This document shows, piece by piece, positions 1-5,302 of a DNA stretch of 12,063 bases. Each line of letters opens with the position of its first letter. The first letter of the stretch is position 1. The position numbers and the translations under genes are program-made. Location of the stretch: NCBI GenBank assembly GCA_024277095.1, contig JAJRVX010000084.1, positions 1-12,063 on the forward strand, read 5' to 3'. Below the pieces are notes generated by a model, which saw only the letters and a list, made by a program, of their open reading frames with translations, ran no database searches and had not been told where the DNA came from. This DNA is from DUEN01 sp024277095. Lineage in GTDB: Bacteria; Chloroflexota; Anaerolineae; DUEN01.

Positions 1-2
1 AG

Positions 3-683
3 GAGACGTACATGCTCGCCCTGCAGGGGCCGAAGGCTCAGGCGATCCTGCAACGGGTGACGGATGTGGATCTGAGCCAACTGCCGTTCCACGGCGTCAT
101 CGAGGGGACCGTGGCTGGGGTGCCGACGATCGTAGGGGCCACGGGATACACGGGCGAGTACGGTTATGAGCTCTTCTTCACGGCGGACGAGGCCGCACAT
201 GTGTGGGAGGCGCTGCTGGAGGCAGGGGAGCCGGACGGGCTCATCCCCTGCGGCCTGGCCGCCCGGGACACCTTGCGGGCGGAGGCGTGCCTGCCCCTTT
301 ACGGGCACGAGATCCACTCCGAGATCGATCCGATCAGCGCCGGGCTGCGGTTTGCCGTGCGCTTCGACAAAGGGGATTTCCTGGGCCGGAATGCCCTGCT
401 GAAAGTGCACCTGGAGGGGCCGGAATATCGGCTCGTCGCGTTCGAGATGGTGGAGAGAGGGGTGCCCCGGCAGGGATATGAGGTGGCGGCCAACGGCATA
501 TCCGTGGGAGAGGTGACTACCGGTCTGTACAGCCCCACCACCGATCGGTATGTGGGAATGGCCTATGTGCCGGCGGAATTTGCGGCTGTGGGGACCGAGC
601 TGTCCATCATCATCCGGGATCGCCCCCGTGCCGCCCGGGTGGTACGTCGGCCGTTCTACGTGCCCGCCTATCGAAGAAAATAA
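3..683 (+). CDS. gcvT: Glycine cleavage system T protein (aminomethyltransferase), 5' end missing
   Basis: GcvT takes the aminomethyl group held on the lipoyl arm of GcvH, releases ammonia and passes the one-carbon unit to tetrahydrofolate, giving 5,10-methylene-THF in the cytoplasm. The reading frame is open from base 3, and the ATG at 12 is internal: LALQGPKA just after it is a mid-protein motif of the family. About 226 residues are visible of the usual 360-370, so roughly the first 140 lie outside the window. Visible family motifs are TGYTGEYGYEL (about 141-173), GLAARDTLRAEACLPLYG (about 252-305) and the LRFAVRFDKGDFLGR segment. The C-terminal barrel domain follows, with GEVTTGLYSPT and the terminal VVRRPFY. 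The gene is first of four in a gcvT-gcvH-gcvPA-gcvPB operon, with 44 bases before gcvH. No frameshift is seen in the visible part. The identity is secure; only the start is unknown. Confidence 0.96.
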   Translation, partial: ETYMLALQGPKAQAILQRVTDVDLSQLPFHGVIEGTVAGVPTIVGATGYTGEYGYELFFTADEAAHVWEALLEAGEPDGLIPCGLAARDTLRAEACLPLYGHEIHSEIDPISAGLRFAVRFDKGDFLGRNALLKVHLEGPEYRLVAFEMVERGVPRQGYEVAANGISVGEVTTGLYSPTTDRYVGMAYVPAEFAAVGTELSIIIRDRPRAARVVRRPFYVPAYRRK

Positions 684-684
684 T

Positions 685-712
685 ACGCAACACGCGACAC
701 GCAACACGCAAT
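685..712. repeat. Four tandem copies of a 7-bp unit (ACGCAAC) between gcvT and gcvH
   Basis: The 44-base gap between gcvT and gcvH is mostly filled by four head-to-tail heptamers. They read ACGCAAC (685-691), ACGCGAC (692-698), ACGCAAC (699-705) and ACGCAAT (706-712), with one substitution each in the second and fourth. The array begins one base after the gcvT stop codon and ends just before the gcvH ribosome site. It has almost no T and no self-complementarity, so it should stay unpaired in the mRNA. Its function is unknown. Confidence 0.85.
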
Positions 713-713
713 A

Positions 714-722
714 GAGAGGAGG
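714..722 (+). promoter_or_regulatory. Ribosome binding site of gcvH
   Basis: GAGAGGAGG ends five bases before the ATG at 728, a strong Shine-Dalgarno at normal spacing. It fixes the gcvH start and lies directly after the heptamer array. Confidence 0.85.
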
Positions 723-727
723 CGAAG

Positions 728-1123
728 ATGGATTACAAGTTCGACCCTACCGTGCGATATGGCAAGACCCATGAGTGGGCCCGTGTGGAGGGAGACGAGG
801 TGGTCGTGGGGATCAGCGATTACGCTCAGGACGCCTTGTCCGATGTCGTCTATGTGGAGCTGCCGGAGGTGGGGACCACGGTGAAGCAGGGGGAGCCCTG
901 TGCGGTGGTGGAGTCGGTGAAGGCGGCCGAGGACGTGTATTCGCCCGTGACGGGCGAGGTGGTCGCCGTCAACGAGGCGCTGGCGGATACGCCGGAGCTG
1001 GTGAACGAGGATCCATATGGCAAGGCCTGGTTCTTTCGCGTCAAGATGGCGGACCCAGGTGAGCTGGATAACTTGATGGATGCCGAGGCATACAAGGCGT
1101 ACCTGGAGAGCGAGGCGCATTGA
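728..1123 (+). CDS. gcvH: Glycine cleavage system H protein (lipoyl carrier)
   Basis: GcvH carries the aminomethyl intermediate on a lipoylated lysine between the P, T and L proteins of the glycine cleavage system. The 131-residue product has normal family length. The start of the fold, YGKTHEWARVEGDEVVVGIS, is near residues 11-30. The lipoylation site is Lys65 in VESVKAAEDV, followed by the YSPVTGEVVAVN strand-turn. The C-terminal half has NEDPYGKAWFFRVKM. The start at 728 is supported by a strong ribosome site and by alignment with the usual N-terminus. It sits 44 bases after gcvT and 61 bases before gcvPA, within one operon. Lipoate attachment needs ligase or LipA/LipB-type enzymes encoded elsewhere. 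Nothing in the gene is broken or unusual. Confidence 0.98.
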   Translation: MDYKFDPTVRYGKTHEWARVEGDEVVVGISDYAQDALSDVVYVELPEVGTTVKQGEPCAVVESVKAAEDVYSPVTGEVVAVNEALADTPELVNEDPYGKAWFFRVKMADPGELDNLMDAEAYKAYLESEAH

Positions 1124-1184
1124 TCCGGGCATAGAGCGTGGAAGCCCGGTCGTGGAACGCAAAGAAGCGCGAGGTGATGTGGAG

Positions 1185-2549
1185 ATGAACTACATACCCA
1201 ATTCGGACGCGGATCGGGCGGCGATGTTGGAGGTCATCGGCGTGCAGAGCGTTGATGACCTCTTCCGTGATGTGCCGGCCGAGTATCGCTATCCCAAGCT
1301 GGATCTGCCCGCGCCCGTCTCCGAGATGGAGGTCTTGCAAGAGTTACAGGCTCTCAGCGAGGAGAACATAGATCTGGATCATGTCACATGTTTCCTGGGC
1401 GCTGGTGCCTATCGCCATTTCATCCCCAGCGTGGTGGACTTCGTCCTGTCCCGTTCGGAGTTCTACACGGCCTATACGCCCTATCAGCCGGAGATCAGCC
1501 AGGGTACCCTGCAGGCTGCATTCGAGTATCAAACCATGATCTGCGAGCTGACGGGCATGGATGTCTCCAACGCCTCCCACTACGACGGGGCCACGTCCAC
1601 GGCCGAGGCGGTCATTATGGCGTTGAACGTGCATCGCCATCGGCGCCGCAAGGTAGTGCTGTCGCCGGCCGTGCACCCTCAGTATCGGGAGGTGGTTCGC
1701 ACCTACACGCAAGGAATGGGGCTGACCATCGTCGGCGATGACGGGGTGGGCAACGGCCCGGAGGATCTGGCGGCGCTGTGCGACGAGGATACGGCCTGCG
1801 TCGTCGTTCAGTATCCCGACTTCTTCGGGCGTGTGTTGCATCCCGACCGTCTGCGGACGCTGGCGGAGGACGTGCATGCGTGTGGGGCGTTGCTGGTCGT
1901 CGTGGCCAATCCCATCGCCCTGGGGCTGTTGCAGCCGCCCGGCGCCTGCGGGGCGGACATCGTCGTGGGCGAGGGACAGGCCCTGGGTAACCCGCTTAGC
2001 TTCGGCGGCCCATATCTGGGCTTCTTCGCCTGTCGACAGGAGCATGTGCGCCGCTCCAGCGGTCGCATCGTGGGTGAGACGGTGGACGCCGAGGGGCGGA
2101 GAGGCTATGTGCTCACCCTGAACACCCGGGAGCAGCATATCCGCCGCGCGAGGGCGACGTCGAACATCTGCACCAACCAGGCGTTGAACGCGCTGGCGGC
2201 TGCCGTGTACATGTCCGCCCTGGGGCGCCAGGGGCTGCGGCGCGTGGCCGAGCTGTGCTATCACAAGGCGCACTACGCCGCCGCTCAGATCTCGGCGTTG
2301 CCCGGTTACTCTCTCTGGTCCCAAGACTTCTTCCACGAGTTCGTCGTGCGGTGCCCGAAGCCCATCGAGGAGATCAACCGTTACCTCCTGGAGGAGTGGG
2401 GCATCATCGGCGGCTACGATCTGGGGCGGGATTATCCGGAGCTGGCTGGACACATGCTGGTGTGCGTGACCGAGGTGAACACGCGAGACGACATCGATGA
2501 TCTGGTGGAGGCGCTGCGCGAGGTGGCGGAGCAAGAGGAGGAACGATGA
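1185..2549 (+). CDS. gcvPA: Glycine dehydrogenase (decarboxylating) subunit 1 (P-protein alpha half)
   Basis: This is the N-terminal half of the split P protein. With GcvPB it forms the PLP enzyme that decarboxylates glycine and loads aminomethyl onto GcvH. I place the start at 1185 (MNYIPNSDADRAAML), giving 454 residues, close to the usual length of about 450. GAGGTGAT at 1171-1178 lies six bases upstream. The frame is open back to 1080, but that extension overlaps gcvH and adds unrelated arginine-rich sequence. Family motifs include FLGAGAYRHFIPSVV (about 70-84), TAYTPYQPEISQGTLQAAFE (95-114), SHYDGATSTAEA (131-142), GEGQALGNPLSFGGPYLGF (262-280) and RRARATSNICTNQALNAL (320-337). As expected for this subunit, the PLP-binding lysine is absent; it is in GcvPB. 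Its stop overlaps the gcvPB start by four bases (ATGA), implying coupled translation of the two partners. Confidence 0.97.
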   Translation: MNYIPNSDADRAAMLEVIGVQSVDDLFRDVPAEYRYPKLDLPAPVSEMEVLQELQALSEENIDLDHVTCFLGAGAYRHFIPSVVDFVLSRSEFYTAYTPYQPEISQGTLQAAFEYQTMICELTGMDVSNASHYDGATSTAEAVIMALNVHRHRRRKVVLSPAVHPQYREVVRTYTQGMGLTIVGDDGVGNGPEDLAALCDEDTACVVVQYPDFFGRVLHPDRLRTLAEDVHACGALLVVVANPIALGLLQPPGACGADIVVGEGQALGNPLSFGGPYLGFFACRQEHVRRSSGRIVGETVDAEGRRGYVLTLNTREQHIRRARATSNICTNQALNALAAAVYMSALGRQGLRRVAELCYHKAHYAAAQISALPGYSLWSQDFFHEFVVRCPKPIEEINRYLLEEWGIIGGYDLGRDYPELAGHMLVCVTEVNTRDDIDDLVEALREVAEQEEER

Positions 2550-3988
2550 CGGAGCCGTTGATCTTCGAGATCTCTTCGCCGGGGCGGATCGGCGCGTCGT
2601 TACCCGAGCTGGATGTGCCCGAGGCGGAGTTCCCGACCGGGTGGGCTCGTGACGACCTGCCCCTGCCGGAGGTGGCCGAAGTGGACGTCGTGCGCCATTT
2701 CGTGCGTCTCTCCCAGATGAACTACGGCGTGGATGTGGGCTTCTATCCGCTGGGATCGTGCACTATGAAGTACAATCCCAAGATCAACGAGGTGGCGGCC
2801 CGGCTGTCCGGCTTCGCCCATGTCCATCCGCTACAGGACCCGGATACCGTGCAGGGGGCCATGGCGCTGATGCACGAGCTCCAGCGCTTCCTGGCCGAGA
2901 TCGGCGGGTTCGCCGCCGTGACGTTGCAGCCCTCGGCGGGGGCGCACGGCGAGCTCACCGGCGTCCTCATGATGCGCAAGTACCTGTACGATCGGGGCGA
3001 GACCCAGCGCACGAAGATCCTGGTGCCGGACTCGGCTCACGGCACGAACCCGGCCTCGACGACTATGTCGGGCCTGGAGGTGATCGAGATCCCGTCCGAC
3101 GACCGGGGCAACGTGGATCTGGAGGCGTTGAAGGCGCACCTGGATGACAGGGTGGTGGGGTTGATGCTGACGAATCCCAACACGCTTGGCCTGTTCGACG
3201 AGCACCTGCTGGAGATCACCCGGCTGGTGCACGAGGCGGGCGGCCTGGTCTACGGCGATGGCGCCAACTTCAACGCCATCCTGGGGATCTGTAAGCCGGG
3301 CGAGATGGGTTTCGACGTCCTGCACTATAATTTACATAAAACTTTCTCCACGCCGCACGGTGGCGGTGGCCCCGGCTCTGGCCCTGTGGGGGTATCCGAG
3401 GAGCTGGCCCCGTACCTGCCCGGGCCGATTGTTGATCAGGAGATGACAGACGATGGCCCCAGATACGTGTGGCGCATGCCGGAGCGCAGCATCGGCCGGG
3501 TGAAGAGCTTCTGGGGCAACTTCGGCGTGATGGTGCGGGCGTACACGTACATCCGCATGTTGGGGACGGAGGGGCTGCGGGCGGTGGCCGAGAATGCCGT
3601 CATCAACGCCAATTACCTGGAGGCCCGGCTGAAGCACGTCTACCCGGTGCCGTACAGCCACCGCACGTGCATGCACGAGTTCGTGGCCCAGGGGAAGATC
3701 GAGGGGGCGCCGGACGTGCGGGCGTTGGACATCTGCAAGCGGCTCATCGACTACGGCTTCCACCCGCCGACGATGTACTTCCCGCTCATCGTGCGCGAGG
3801 CGCTGATGATCGAGCCTACGGAGACGGAGAGCAAGGACATGCTGGACGCCTTCGTGGATGCCATGCTCAAGATCGCCGAGGAGGCTCGCACCGATCCCGA
3901 ACTGCTGCGCACGGCGCCGCACAACGCGCCGGTGCGGCGGCTGGACGAGGTGCGCGCTGCCCGCCATCCGGTGTTGCGGTATGCGTAA
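2546..3988 (+). CDS. gcvPB: Glycine dehydrogenase (decarboxylating) subunit 2 (P-protein beta half, PLP-binding)
   Basis: This is the catalytic C-terminal half of the split P protein. It forms the Schiff base with pyridoxal phosphate and works with GcvPA to decarboxylate glycine. The 480-residue length is normal. Visible motifs are YPLGSCTMKYNPK (about 67-79), LQPSAGAHGELTGVL (127-141), PDSAHGTNPAS (161-171), YGDGANFNAILG (236-247) and the cofactor lysine Lys265 in YNLHKTFSTPHGGGGPGSGP. The C-terminal half keeps the family segments HEFV and HPPTMYFPLIV. GAGGAGG at 2535-2541 lies four bases before the ATG, inside the end of gcvPA, and the ATGA overlap suggests translational coupling. The codons around Lys265 are strikingly AT-rich for this gene. 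It is the last gene of the operon, and the junction region with hairpins follows the stop. Confidence 0.98.
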   Translation: MTEPLIFEISSPGRIGASLPELDVPEAEFPTGWARDDLPLPEVAEVDVVRHFVRLSQMNYGVDVGFYPLGSCTMKYNPKINEVAARLSGFAHVHPLQDPDTVQGAMALMHELQRFLAEIGGFAAVTLQPSAGAHGELTGVLMMRKYLYDRGETQRTKILVPDSAHGTNPASTTMSGLEVIEIPSDDRGNVDLEALKAHLDDRVVGLMLTNPNTLGLFDEHLLEITRLVHEAGGLVYGDGANFNAILGICKPGEMGFDVLHYNLHKTFSTPHGGGGPGSGPVGVSEELAPYLPGPIVDQEMTDDGPRYVWRMPERSIGRVKSFWGNFGVMVRAYTYIRMLGTEGLRAVAENAVINANYLEARLKHVYPVPYSHRTCMHEFVAQGKIEGAPDVRALDICKRLIDYGFHPPTMYFPLIVREALMIEPTETESKDMLDAFVDAMLKIAEEARTDPELLRTAPHNAPVRRLDEVRAARHPVLRYA

Positions 3989-3990
3989 GC

Positions 3991-4008
3991 AAGAACCCCG
4001 GCTCTGAA
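3991..4008. repeat. Internally deleted copy of the downstream terminator hairpin
   Basis: Three bases after the gcvPB stop, AAGAACCCCGGC is followed directly by TCTGAA. The intact hairpin at 4164-4200 starts with the same 12 bases and ends with the same six, but has 19 bases between them. The 18-base copy therefore looks like a deletion derivative that lost the loop and most of the right arm. It can no longer form the stem, so it should not terminate transcription alone. This reading rests on 18 bases only. Confidence 0.5.
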
Positions 4009-4013
4009 ACGAG

Positions 4014-4117
4014 GTAGGGACGAAGCCTTCCTCCCGTGATGCTTCTCGGAGAGGGATGTTGCATCTGGGCGGGTCCTCTCTGTGCGCGCCAATCTGTGGG
4101 GAACGCCTCGCCCCTAC
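4014..4117. repeat. Candidate small inverted-repeat element (about 104 bp) between converging operons
   Basis: GTAGGGACGAAGCCTTCCTC at 4014-4033 is matched by the reverse complement of 4098-4117, GTAGGGGCGAGGCGTTCCCC, at 16 of 20 positions. Inside, GAGAGG (4049-4054) pairs with CCTCTC (4075-4080), and a GATG/CATC mini-stem (4055-4065) lies within that. The whole unit could fold into one long imperfect hairpin. It encodes no credible protein. Size, terminal inverted repeats and intergenic position resemble a MITE-like or REP-like dispersed element, but copy number cannot be judged from one window. Confidence 0.5.
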
Positions 4118-4164
4118 TCCAGCGCCTCCAGGGTCTTGCGCACAGTGCGAGCGTCCGTAACGAA

Positions 4165-4197
4165 AGAACCCCGGCCTCTCCAGAGGGCCGGGGTTCT
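4165..4197 (-). terminator. Strong hairpin terminator shared by converging operons
   Basis: AGAACCCCGGCC (4165-4176) and GGCCGGGGTTCT (4186-4197) form a perfect 12-bp stem around a 9-base loop. On the minus strand the stem is followed by TTCGTTACG, so together with the TTCT of the stem the transcript ends in a U-rich run. This suits termination of the ABC transporter operon, whose last gene stops at 4217. On the plus strand the stem is followed by GAAGTCG, a poorer tail, although it may still stop gcv transcripts. Confidence 0.85.
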
Positions 4198-4216
4198 GAA
4201 GTCGTGCGGGATTGCG

Positions 4217-5302
4217 TCAATGTTCCGGTGGGAGCACGTAGATGCAATCCTCCAGCAGGCCGACGGAGACCTGGCTGCCCTCCGGGTAGATGGTCACCTG
4301 GCGGGGATCGTACTCCACCGCCGTGATGAGCTGGCCCGCCACCTCGACATCGTACTCCACCTGGCCGCCCAGGTAGGAGGCCCGGCGGACGATGCCCTGG
4401 TAGTGGCCTCCTTCCTCCTGCACCCGGATGGCCTCCGGGCGGACCACCAGCGTGACCTCCGTCCCAACCGGCGGCGTGTGCTCCACCTTGGGCACGTGCA
4501 GCGTCCTCCCCAGCACGTCCAGGCTCACCCGCCCGTCCTCGATTCCCGTCACCCGGCCGCGCATGAAGTTGGTACGGCCGATGAAATCGGCCACGAAGGC
4601 GGTGGCCGGCTGGCGGTAGATCACCTGCGGCGACCCGATCTGCTCGATCCTCCCCTCGTTCATCACCACGATGCGATCCGAGAGCGTCATCGCCTCGATC
4701 TGATCGTGGGTCACGTACACGCTGGTGATCCCCAGCGTCTTCTGGATGCGGCGAAGCTCCGTGCGCATCTGCTCGCGCAGCTTGGCGTCCAGGTTGGAGA
4801 GCGGCTCGTCCAATAGCAGGACCTTGGGCTCCATGACCAGGGCCCGGGCCAGGGCCACGCGCTGCTGTTGCCCGCCCGAGAGCTGGTTGGGCGCCCGGTT
4901 CTCCAGGCCCGTCAGCTCCGTCAGCTCCAGCACCTGCGCTACCTTTCGCTCGATCTCGCTCCGGCTTAGCTTCTTGATCTTCAACCCGTAGGCAATGTTC
5001 TCGAAGACGCTGAGGTGCGGGAAGATCGCGTAGCTCTGGAACACCATGGCCATGTCGCGCTGGTTGGGCGGCAGATCGTTGATCTCCTTCCCGTCCAGGA
5101 TGATCTGCCCCTTGGTCGGGAACTCAAATCCTGCGATGAGGCGCAGGGTCGTCGTCTTCCCGCAGCCTGAGGGGCCCAGCAGGGTGATGAACTCCCCCTG
5201 TTCGATCTCGATGTTGACGTTGTTGACGGCGACGACTTCTCTCTCTCCGCCGCGCCCGGCGAAGACCTTGCTCAGATTGATTAACCGCAGATACACACTC
5301 AT
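4217..5302 (-). CDS. ABC transporter ATP-binding protein, FbpC/AfuC/PotA type
   Basis: This cytoplasmic ATPase powers the importer made of the two genes upstream of it. From the ATG at 5302 it has 361 residues, normal for the MalK/PotA/FbpC group. Motifs are Walker A GPSGCGKT (43-50), Q-loop Gln89 in MVFQSYAIFPH, signature LSGGQQQRVALARAL (141-155), Walker B LLLDEP (162-167), D-loop SNLDAK and switch His199. A C-terminal TOBE-type regulatory and substrate-class domain spans roughly 280-355. The frame stays open upstream to 6157, but that part is a shadow of the permease gene. The ATG overlaps the permease stop by four bases (ATGA). GGAGG abuts the ATG directly, whereas the GTG two codons later (5296-5294) has six-base spacing and may be the real start. 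The substrate cannot be read from this subunit. Confidence 0.95.
   Translation of the reverse strand: MSVYLRLINLSKVFAGRGGEREVVAVNNVNIEIEQGEFITLLGPSGCGKTTTLRLIAGFEFPTKGQIILDGKEINDLPPNQRDMAMVFQSYAIFPHLSVFENIAYGLKIKKLSRSEIERKVAQVLELTELTGLENRAPNQLSGGQQQRVALARALVMEPKVLLLDEPLSNLDAKLREQMRTELRRIQKTLGITSVYVTHDQIEAMTLSDRIVVMNEGRIEQIGSPQVIYRQPATAFVADFIGRTNFMRGRVTGIEDGRVSLDVLGRTLHVPKVEHTPPVGTEVTLVVRPEAIRVQEEGGHYQGIVRRASYLGGQVEYDVEVAGQLITAVEYDPRQVTIYPEGSQVSVGLLEDCIYVLPPEH

Noticed and set aside
1080..1184. Longer N-terminus for gcvPA starting inside gcvH
   Set aside because: The extra 35 codons overlap gcvH, are arginine-rich and unlike the family; the ATG at 1185 has a good ribosome site and gives the usual length.
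1344..2534. 396-codon minus-strand open frame opposite gcvPA
   Set aside because: Antisense shadow; the His, Arg and Gln-rich translation resembles no known family and gcvPA on the other strand is unmistakable.
3326..3331. TATAAT inside gcvPB as a promoter
   Set aside because: There is no -35-like hexamer at 16-18 bases upstream and no TG extension, and it lies in a conserved coding motif.
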